DNA from: Doris montereyensis
Lineage: Eukaryota > Mollusca > Gastropoda > Nudibranchia > Dorididae
Direction of reading: 5' to 3'
DNA length: 64,000 nucleotides
Assembly: GCA_037039925.1 (NCBI GenBank)
Contig: JAXRKP010000161.1
Coordinates: 27,501-91,500 of the forward strand
Position numbers and translations under genes: made by a program. Under the pieces are notes generated by a model. It saw only the letters and a list, made by a program, of their open reading frames with translations, did no database searches and had not been told where the DNA came from. Numbering within the stretch: the first letter of the stretch is position 1; every line of letters starts with the position of its first letter. This document shows, piece by piece, positions 45,722 to 64,000 of this stretch.

Positions 45722-46934
45722 TTATTCATCGAGAGAAGGAAATTACATTCTGTTCCTCATAAGTAAGTTTCGAAAGTATAATACATGGATCTATGCATTA
45801 TTAAAATTGCTAAACATTAATGCAGTAATATAATAAGAGTATTAGTATGAAAAATTCATCACAGAAATGCGTAAGATATACATCATCATACGAGCCCTCC
45901 CACAGCCCCCCCCCCCCCCCCCCCACACACACACACAACCACCCCTTACACACGCCTTTGGTCAAAGTCAAAGCTCATTCATCCATGCTCATCGCGCCCC
46001 CCCTCCCACGTCCATTTGTTTTGATAAATATATCACAGAAATGCGAGGATATACAACCATGTTCGATCCCTCACCCATCACACAACACTACCCAACCGAC
46101 CCCTACGCACATGCACGCCCTTCGATCAAAGTTCATTCATCCATATCCGCGCCCCCACTTTCATTTGTTTTGATAAATACATCACAGAAATGCACAGGAT
46201 ACACAACCTCATTCGACCCCACACTCGCACACACAATACATCTCAACCAATCCCCAAACACACGCCTTCGGACAATAGCTCATTCATCCATGCCCGACTC
46301 CCACCTCCATTTGTGTTGATAAATACATCACAGAAATGGGTAGGAATCCCCCCCTGCGCGGCTTATAAATTTGCAACTTCCTAGTAGCTTTTATGCACTA
46401 GGAGGCCTACCTGCTCTTCTAGCTCTATCTTTGACATATATTCCTGAGAAGATTAAAATATGATTCGGTCCTACAATTTCTATTCCTTGTCCTTTATTCT
46501 TTGTTTCTGTAATGGTCAAAATGTCTACTTTGAATTTTTTTCATTTTCTTCAACTAATTCTAACTCTTTTCCATTTATTGCCCTAACATTCCATGTTCCA
46601 AAAATCACAGTTCACATTTGTTTCCAAGTTCGCCTTCGAAAGATCAAGCCGGTTATATTACATTTATTTCTCTGTTTCAGTTTGGTTTTTGATAAGCAGT
46701 GGATTAGCCCACTGTACCCTAGGTAGATGGCGGAGCTGCCACCTTGAGGCCCCCTACCAGGCCTTGTTATTTTCTGTCAGGGTTAACTCCCTTAGCCTTT
46801 AGTCGTTCAAGATCAGCCTGCAAGGCAGCAGGTTGTTATTTTCTGTCAGGGTTAACTCCCTTACCTTTGGTCACCAAGACCCGCCTGCAGGGCAGCAGGA
46901 GACTCGTACAGGTGCTTATCTATCCACTGCCCGG
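43034..46934 (-). mobile_element. RTE-like copy F, near full length, interrupted
   Basis: On the minus strand it begins CCGGGCAGTGGATAG with two leader repeats and the endonuclease, then resumes after an insert at about 45690-46365. Reverse transcriptase blocks include MRLRKRVEDQIEEHQSGFRP (about 44215-44275), GVRQGCILSPLLFITFMDS (about 43960) and FADDLVLFG (FADD intact, about 43830), followed by LGVMINSEGKLREEISQ. The 3' tail is an AAAT repeat (ATTT on the plus strand, 43034-43061), unlike the GAAA tails of the other copies. Frameshifts are numerous. Confidence 0.93.
45688..46365. repeat. Insert in copy F: AAT run and about 155 bp satellite
   Basis: An AAT run (45690-45722) and about 120 bp of other sequence lead into three to four copies of a unit near 155 bp. 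The unit holds TTTGTTTTGATAAATACATC, ACAGAAATG, CATTCATCCATGC and C-rich tracts, including a run of 16-17 C near 45908. It splits the endonuclease region of the retrotransposon. Proline-rich frames across it are artefacts. Confidence 0.85.
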
Positions 46935-47405
46935 ATTTATATTTCAAGCTTTCAAATATTTCCACTGAGAGGCACAACTTTTCAATTTCTCAAAAAACAG
47001 GAAATTGATTCTGAATTCACTAGAGCTTAAGCTACCTTGTATCAAGCTAGGAATAGACCTATACATGTACTGCCTATAGGCTTACTCGTAAAATGTGAAT
47101 AAATAAGTTATGCCAACCAATCAATAACAACTTGCAAGCAAATGGTGCGTTTAGGTCATGATACATTTCAATAAGTTTTTTAAGCTATAACATCTGATCT
47201 GTGTGATGCCTGGGGTAGTACTTAGATCTAGATATTTCTTGTTTGTTATCTGACGAAGGGTTATACCAGAAACGTCACGTGTTTGTTCTGTCTTTATTAG
47301 TGGAGTTTAATACTTATTGTCATATTTCGTCTGATCTGATGCATATAGTTTCCCCTTTGTTTGGTCACAAAGCCTTCATAACGTTCACATCTGATCTATA
47401 TCATT
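46935..47405. other. Intergenic stretch with hammerhead-like motif
   Basis: No gene. CTGACGA (47250-47256), a short spacer, GAAAC (47269-47273) and GTC (47274-47276), then TTAGTGGAGTTTAA, repeat the layout seen antisense at 5075-5180. This is probably the end of a second Penelope-like copy. Confidence 0.4.
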
Positions 47406-47409
47406 ATTT

Positions 47410-47800
47410 TGTAGGCCTGTGATTTGGGGGAAGGATAGAATGGAGCTGTTTGGGTCAGGGTTTTTGGGGGTTTTTTGTGAGGTGGATGAGAGAGTGGAGC
47501 TGTTTGGGTCAGGGTTTTTTTTTGTGAGGTGGATGAGAGAGGAGCTGTTTGGGGCAGGGTATTGGGGGGTTTTTGTGAGATGGATGAGAGAGTGGAGCTG
47601 TTTGGGTCAGGTTTTTTTTGTGAGTGGGGTGGGAGAGTGGAGCTGTTTGTGTCAGTGAGGTGGATGAGAGAGGAGCTGTTTGGGGCAGGGTATTGGGGGT
47701 TTTTGTGAGATGGATGAGAGAGTGGAGCTGTTTGGGTCAGGGTTTTTTTGTGAGGGGGATGAAAGAGTGGAGCTGTTTGTGTCAGGGTTTTTTCATGGGC
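47410..47800. repeat. About 62 bp G-rich minisatellite
   Basis: Six to seven copies of GTGAGATGGATGAGAGAGTG followed by GAGCTGTTTGGGTCAGG and a T/G-run of variable length. Open frames on both strands reflect the repeat. Confidence 0.94.
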
Positions 47801-49118
47801 TATAGTATAAGTGAGCATCCTCTTTTGCTGAGCAGTTTCACATTAATCAGTATTCAATCAGCCATTGGTTGAATACAATTTCAACTTTCTGTGTGCACAT
47901 GCTAACGTAGATATTTGTTTACTGTAAATAGCGTAAGAATACAAACCATATAAGTAACAGCATACATTTTGGCAATGTTGAATGACTATTGTATGAACTT
48001 CACCAAGCAGACAAACAAATAAATAGTTAGCTTTGACTCGCATTTATTGTTTAAAACATTTTTATCTGGAAAAGCAATGCAATTAAGGAAGAAAAATTAT
48101 AACAACACTAATAACAAACTAAATAGCCAATTTTGCAAAACGAGTAGCATTTCCCTAATTTCAGATTACAAATGCCTGGGCGAAGGAATAGTTAAACTAG
48201 AGCACTGCTACTACCACATGTACTTCTAATACATACTAGTCAAATTTAGATTATGGCTGAAAAATGCACTTGAGAACGTGTGAATATTATAATAGTATTT
48301 ATATCATAGCACTAAAACTATACCAAACAACGTTGACGTATAGCTTGCACCATTTTCACAACCAGCAGTCTTCATCTCGTGTGAAAACGATACCCTGGTA
48401 TGCCCTTTCGTTGATCTAGAAATAAGAAACAAATGTTGGAATTATAGTTATTAACACTGTTTCAGAAAAGTGATCCAACTGAGATAGTTGATAATATTTT
48501 GATTTTTTTGTTGAGGAAAACTGTTGTTATATACCCGTACTTTGTATCTTATTATTATTATTATTAGACACGCACAAACTGATAATTTATTAGATGCATA
48601 TATATGTATATGTCATGTATTGCATTGTGTGGTGATGATGGTGTTAGTTGCTACCAAATCAAACTTGGCTCTAATTAGTCTTCTTATCCATTCATGTTAA
48701 TGTTGCATTACATAATATATTGTTGTTGGGGTTTTTACTCATAGTGAAAATTTGCTGAGTGGTGGGAAAGCATCAAAAATCTCAAAGTCAACAAAGAGTG
48801 ATAGTGACTGATAGTGATCTACTTCAGAAACAAGATTATGAGAAGATATTTCAAAACAAAGAGAAAAAATGCATATACACATACACATACGTTTCGCATA
48901 CATAATCTTTGAAGATGAAGATACTTGCTGTCACTATAAAAGTGAGACATGAGAGTGAGAGAATCAAATTGTAGATTTAGATTTGTATGAACTTGTGCAA
49001 TATGATTTAACATACAGTGATATCCTATATCCCGACATCAACGGAATCGGAATATTATGTCGAGATAAAGGTTGAGATTAGAGAAAAGACTTAATAATAA
49101 TAGCATGACCATAGGTGA
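47801..49118. other. Intergenic stretch
   Basis: AT-rich sequence. Short frames lack coding character. An ATT run lies near 48550. Nothing else is supported. Confidence 0.5.
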
Positions 49119-49120
49119 TA

Positions 49121-49619
49121 CAGTGCAATCCCCCGATAACGACATCTCCGAATAACGACAATCCCCCGATAGCGACATGGATCCCTGGTCCCGTTTTTTT
49201 TTGCTATATATCATAAGTAAAAAAAACTCCGAATAGCGACGTGAAACCTCCCAATAACGACATAAGTCTAGCCGTAAACACTACATTTGACATGAAAATT
49301 TGATCAATATTGACAAAATTGAGACGTATTCTTAGCAATGAAAACACTTCTTTTTCGGCCAATGACAACGTGTGAGATTATTTCTCCATCTCTGAGGTTA
49401 CCAAGGCCGTGACAACCAGCTAGTAAACCCATCTGCTGGCTCTACCAACCCCACCCCCAACACCGGCCCTTTTCAGGGCCCCACCACATCTTCCCAATTG
49501 ACTAGCCTCACTCGTAACACCCCCTTTCGCCGCCATTTTGAAAAATTTTGAATAACGACATCCCCCGATAACGACATGATTGTTCGGTCCCGAGCGATGT
49601 CGTTATCGGGATTGCACTG
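49121..49619. mobile_element. Tigger/pogo-like MITE, 499 bp
   Basis: Inverted termini are CAGTGCAATCCCCCGATAAC (49121) and, reading inward from the right end, CAGTGCAATCCCGATAACGA. Both sides have TA. Extra CCGATAACGACA words occur inside (49151, 49165, 49552-49575), as in nested or elongated Tigger-type termini. No intact transposase. Confidence 0.88.
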
Positions 49620-50040
49620 TACATCAAAAAGAGAGAGACAGAAAGAGAAGACTACAAGCGCAATGCTTGGCGAGGAGGGCGCCATGTTCAGAGTCAGTCA
49701 GATAATGTGAAGAGAGCTGTTGCCCGTTGCCTGATGATGTGGAAGTGTGTGTGTGTGTGTGTGTTAGTCACAATTGGTTCAACACATTGCTGACTCAATA
49801 ATAGGCCTACATGGGTTTGAGTTTAAAGAAGTTTTGGTGTCAACAAAAATGGTGGGGAAGGAAAAGAACATAGATATAGGAGTAGGAGGTATGCTTTTAT
49901 CGACAGGAGACAATAGAAAGATGAAACTTGAAAGTTATGTTGACTAAAGAAGAGTGCTGACAAAAAGTGGTGACCATTCAGCAATGCACATGTAGATCTA
50001 TTTGTTGCCTTGATCAACATGATTTCGAAATGATGTAAAC
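49620..50040. other. Intergenic stretch
   Basis: Contains a short TG run at 49745-49765. No gene found. Confidence 0.5.
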
Positions 50041-50044
50041 ATGA

Positions 50045-50290
50045 AATTACAACTTTTATCCATGATATCTCTCTATAACCCATAACTATAACTTTTATCC
50101 ATGATATCTCTCTATAATCCATAACTATAACTTTTATCCATGATATCCATGATATCTCTCTATAACCCATAACTATAACTTTTATCCATGATATCTCTCT
50201 ATAACCCATAACCATAACTTTTATCCATGATATCTCTCTATAACCCATAACTATAACTTTTATCCATATCTCTCTATAACCCATAACTAT
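50045..50290. repeat. 39 bp minisatellite
   Basis: About six copies of AACTTTTATCCATGATATCT followed by CTCTATAACCCATAACTAT. The period is 13 codons, hence an open frame (MGYREISWIKVIV repeats) on the minus strand that is not a gene. Confidence 0.95.
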
Positions 50291-51285
50291 AACATGGTTC
50301 CTTTAACCTTGCTTTTCTTTTTCATAAAGAGTAAATACAGCAAATGAATGCAAAACCTCATGACATTGACATGACATATGTGTCATAAACCCTTTTCAAT
50401 AATGTTCACGTTTGCATGGTTTTAAAAATATCAAGTTTACTTTTCACTATTATAATCAGTCCAGAAGTACTATGTAGACTTCAAGTTATTAACAATTGCA
50501 GTGAAAGTAAAATGCTTAATTTCACAACAAAAATTACTACTATATAAGTATATATATGTAAAAGAAGAGATGAATTGCTGATTCAATGGTCTGGTGGTTT
50601 GTTAATTATTTCCACATTTGCATTCATCAGTAATGTACAAATGGTATATAGAAAGGAAATGAACAAGACTGGTGATTTGTGTTTATAATTTTCAGTACAT
50701 CCATCCTTTCATAAAAATGTTTTTTGTGTGAAAGTGAAAGAATATTAACATCTCTACATCATGTTTTTCCTTCAATCTATTTTTTATTTTCTTTCATTTA
50801 AACAAGCTAGCAATTCTTAATTTTTTGTCTTTTATTTTTCAAAAAGATCAACCTGGGATTCACAAGGGTGATGTTTCTGTGCTAATATATATGATATATA
50901 TGTAAAGGCATCAATGGCAATAATGACTTTATTGCTTTTGCAACTTAAATTCTACTCCTGTCAAACTAAAATTGCAGTGTTCCTATTTGACCAACAAAAT
51001 GACTGAACAAAACAAAATATAAAACAATAACAATAAAAAGAAATGCGAATAGAGGATGTCGTTACTTTCAAAGATTTCTTGTATTATAATATTTTTTAAT
51101 CTTACAAACAGGAGTGGCACCATTTCTCAAAGCATTCACAATACATGTAATGTCAACAGAATAAAACTCATCCAATTCCTATGATTATGGCTAACCAGAA
51201 AACATAACACAAGAAACAAGACAGCAATAATAGTGGAGGTTTAAAAAATAAAAAATATAAAATTTTTGAAAAGTAACCATACATA
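50291..51285. other. Intergenic AT-rich stretch
   Basis: No open frame of note, no array and no recognisable element. Confidence 0.55.
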
Positions 51286-51287
51286 TA

Positions 51288-51455
51288 TTGTCCTGTAATT
51301 GAATAGTGCTGTTGGACACGACCCTTTCAATTTTGAAATTGTAATGGTTATTTCAGACATTGACAGACCAAAATGTGGAGCTGAGACTGAGAATAAACCT
51401 CATTTGAAAAGAAAATTTGTTTTCAAGTAATAAATGATTTTATATTACAGGACAA
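51288..51455. mobile_element. Small MITE-like inverted repeat
   Basis: TTGTCCTGTAAT (51288-51299) and ATTACAGGACAA (51444-51455) are perfect 12 bp inverted repeats, each flanked by TA. The interior is 144 bp with no coding potential. Confidence 0.65.
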
Positions 51456-51457
51456 TA

Positions 51458-52820
51458 AATCTGTTCAGTACGTGTCAAGATGGTACCGTTTTATTTTGGT
51501 TCACAAAACTGCTTTCTCCATTAACTGAATCGATACCACTGTGAATATCTATATGATTGAAATTAACATTAGATTTATTATTTCATCCAAAAACATTTTT
51601 ATTGAAAAAGGTGTTCACCAAATTCAAATTAATGATAATTAATAGAACTACTTGATAAAAATATTTTGCAATAAAATCAGTGTTAACGCTGGTAGTATTG
51701 TAATTTATAAAATGATTTGCAATATTGAGTGATATCATTAATGTCTACTTTGGACCATTTCTTGGCTAAACGGTTTTTAAAAGTTAAAGGGAAGAGAAAG
51801 CAGTTTGAAATTACAAGTACTTTAACTTTAAGCTCCGGTTACCCACAGCTCTTCACATACATATAACATGGCATGAATTTCAAATGCGATTTTGAGTAAA
51901 AATAATAACGATAACAAATCTTATTCAGAACAACCAAAGCTGGAAAAAAACATAACAAATTTTACATTTTAACATCAGGTGTAAAATTTGGAAAGTTTTA
52001 AGTTAACTGACTAAACCATATCACAAGATATTTTCAGTGTTTGAAAATTCATTTTATATATGTCAAACAGAATGGATAAGTAAAATAGGAGTTACGTCCT
52101 AATGAAAAGACAGCAGGGTGTTAATGTAAAAACTACGGTACTGGTCAGCTGGATTTTTTTCATGTGCTTGTGATCCTGTTTCGAATCCCAAGTTACTTTA
52201 TGCTAAAAAAGATTTCAACACTAATTGTATTTTTTTAATTTTACTAGCTGCTTGATGACAACAAAATAGTTTTCATCAAACAGTTCCAAAGTTTTGTCTG
52301 GAAATTTCAAATTCAAAGGATCAAATGGATGAAAGTTTCAAGCTGGAAATGAGGAAGTGTTTATTACCTAATCACAAATTCAAAGTTCATATAGGATATA
52401 ATGTTGAGACTACTTTTACTGACACACTACACATCTCATAAGGATACTTCTCAAATGTCAGATATAGCAAACAGTTAAACCATAACCATTCCTTCAAGTC
52501 ACCCAAATCTAGCAAGGATACAATGATATGATGTAAAACTACATGCTAAGGAACTTTTCCTACAGATACTGGGAAGTCTTAACATATAAAAAAAAAATGA
52601 TATTTATTTCTTTATTCATTTCATTTTTTTAAACATGTATAGGTACAAAAGAGAGAATTTGTGAAGTGAACTCTGGCATAGCTGGAAAATAATCCAGTTT
52701 TATTATTTCCATAATTAATTATTTTCCAATTCAATTTCATGAAATTTTATACATCCTCCAATTTCGTGTAAGCGCATAAAAGTTATCTATAGCATCCTGT
52801 AATTTCAATAAAAATCAACA
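51458..52820. other. Intergenic stretch at the 3' end of the MIC26/27 gene
   Basis: AT-rich and without exons. Minus-strand AATAAA signals (TTTATT on the plus strand) lie at 52698-52703 and 52603-52616, suitable for polyadenylation of the minus-strand gene. Confidence 0.5.
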
Positions 52821-52824
52821 CGAG

Positions 52825-52880
52825 AGAAAGAACCCGTACACCCGAAGGTAGAATGGGAACTGATAAAGAAAGACAAAGAA
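52825..52880 (+). mobile_element. RTE-like 3' terminal scrap, copy H
   Basis: AACCCGTACACCCGAAGGTA then GAATGGGAACTGATAAAGAA matches the last 50 bp of the RTE-like family. It lies in the probable 3' untranslated region of the MIC26/27 gene, antisense to it. Confidence 0.8.
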
Positions 52881-53001
52881 AAAATTGTAATCTCCAAAGG
52901 GATTCAGATAATTCTGGTGTATCATTATCACTTACTTCAGGGGTGACTAAGGAAAGCGAATAAACATTAAATTAAAAATCAATATGAACGATTGAACTTC
53001 A

Positions 53002-62398
<9,397 letters not shown>

Positions 62399-62407
<9 letters not shown>

Positions 62408-62520
62408 CTTGTTACTGATCTTCTATATGGTCGTAGAATGAATTTTTCGGAAATGTTCGCGAACGAACCAGTGACAACGAAAAAGTGACAACAAAAAGAT
62501 CAGAACTGACAATATTATTT
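62399..62520 (-). promoter_or_regulatory. Probable promoter and start context of the MIC26/27-like gene
   Basis: On the minus strand the start codon lies in AAGATGGCGGCG, which matches the YY1 consensus AANATGGCGGC. Upstream, GTTCGCGAAC (62455-62464) is a perfect CpG-bearing palindrome. No TATA box is evident. YY1-type elements over the start codon are common in housekeeping and mitochondrial genes; use here is inference. Confidence 0.5.
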
Positions 62521-62650
62521 TTAACCGGGTTGGGTTTTGTTGTGTGCAGTTTGTTTTTTTGGGGGGTGTTTTTAAATTTATTTAATTTTCTTTCCTTCTT
62601 TATTTATTTTTTCATCCAGAGATCTATGTTATGTTCGTATCAATTACCAC

Positions 62651-62990
<340 letters not shown>

Positions 62991-62995
62991 TCTCT

Positions 62996-64000
62996 TGAAT
63001 ATTTTATTTCAGATGCCTGTACTCTATTGTATTCTCTACTGTCTAAGGTCCAGGTTTCGCTGACATAGAGGGAGTAGGACACTAAATTGCGTTGTATACT
63101 ACCATTTTGGTTTTTGTTGACAATTTTTGTTTACCTACAACTACAAGTGCCTTTCCTAGATGGTTATATATTGCACTTGCCTTTGGATTCTCTGGCCGAG
63201 TTCTTCTCTGTTTTCCCTCTGAGTAAGTCTGAGTTAATCATTATTCCTATCCTAGATAATTGTAGCTTTGAACTTGTTCTAAATTCTCCTGCCCAATTTA
63301 AGATTTTGTGTTTTAGCTTCCCTCGTTACTTGCATTGGTTTGGTTTTATTTGCATCTACTCTCATTCCTTTTTTATTTAATTCATAGTTCATCATGTTGA
63401 TGTTCAATTGAAGATCACTGTCTGAATTTCCAAACTTTCTTCATTTTTAAGGATGTCTTTGCGACTGAATCTATAAATGTCATAAACAAAAGAAGACTTA
63501 GGTTACAACCCTGACCTACTCCTATATCTACATTAAATTCTGCAGATATTTTACAAGCTACACTTGCTGCACATGTTGGTTTATTGTAAAAACTTGTAAT
63601 GGCTTCTAGTACTTCTATTAAATTTGCTCTACATTGTGTTCTTTTAAGGAATGCCATAGTTCGTCCCTCCTACAGTATCAAATGCCTTTTCTAAGCCAAT
63701 AAAACACAGGGGCAAGTCAATGTTTCTCTCAAGGAATTTTTCTATTATTTGCCTAATTGTAAACATGTGGTCTTGTACACTTCTTCCTGGTCTAAATCCA
63801 CTCTGATATTCTTCAATCTGATCCTCTTCTCTTTTCCTTAGTCTCATTTCCAGTATTCTGGCATACACTTTTCCTGGTACGCTAAGAAGTGACATCCTTC
63901 TATAGTTTGAGCATTCCATAGTTGATCCTTTCTTATGTATTGGTACTACCGTTTCATTTTTTCCAGTCGTCTGGCACCTGTTTGGACTTCCATGCTTGTT
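62996..64000 (-). mobile_element. RTE-like copy G, 3' truncated, runs off the window
   Basis: Minus strand: MRLRKREEDQIEEYQSGFRP, HMFTIRQIIEKFLERNIDLP, GVGQGCNLSLLLFMTFIDS, then a deletion that removes the FADD block (about 63430), the LGVMINSE-type tail and WTLDSREYNRVQ. Coding sequence is lost abruptly at the CT array instead of ending in the family's GAAA tail. Confidence 0.92.

Noticed and set aside
45847..46384. Proline/histidine-rich overlapping frames
   Set aside because: They arise from C-rich satellite units inserted in the retrotransposon and shift frame between units.
47396..47872. Repetitive frames on both strands
   Set aside because: Minisatellite artefact.

Overview
The window reads as animal nuclear DNA, most likely from a mollusc and perhaps a gastropod (inference). 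The evidence is GT-AG introns in two recognisable metazoan genes, heavy simple-sequence content, several non-LTR retrotransposons, tRNA-derived SINEs, terminal-inverted-repeat elements, and many copies of the palindrome AGATCT. Nothing looks bacterial.

Layout. 1-4060 is a 39-41 bp minisatellite, followed by an AAT microsatellite to about 4556. 5.0-6.2 kb holds a possible Penelope-type terminus and a LINE 3' end. 6.6-15.8 kb is one CR1/L2-like LINE on the minus strand, in order ORF1, endonuclease, reverse transcriptase. It is split by two later insertions: an RTE-like LINE (copy A, 7184-10666) and a retrocopied single-exon gene (11061-12738). Both have recognisable target-site duplications. 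16.1-16.6 kb is another AAT-rich microsatellite.

19.5-42.1 kb is a plus-strand gene of eleven coding exons. It encodes a GTSF1/Asterix-type protein of about 503 residues: two CHHC zinc fingers, a basic RG/K segment, a long coiled coil and a C-terminal helical hairpin. Its introns hold minisatellites, a 1.7 kb inverted-repeat element, a decayed copy of one of its own exons, a SINE and five RTE-like copies. 43.0-46.9 kb is another nearly complete RTE-like copy on the minus strand. 47-53 kb is intergenic, with a Tigger/pogo-like MITE.

62.4-53.0 kb is a minus-strand gene of eight coding exons for a MICOS subunit of the MIC26/MIC27 (apolipoprotein O) family, about 229 residues. The window ends inside another RTE-like copy.

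The two host genes are convergent and have no evident functional link. GTSF1 proteins act in PIWI/piRNA silencing of transposons, and MIC26/27 shapes mitochondrial cristae. Both genes have perfectly matching splice phases, yet between them they carry four single-base frame breaks, three of them at short C/G runs. All four are explained by one missing base, so assembly error is more likely than gene death. The least ordinary items are the extended GTSF1 architecture, the nested retrocopy, and the tandem arrays whose period is a whole number of codons.
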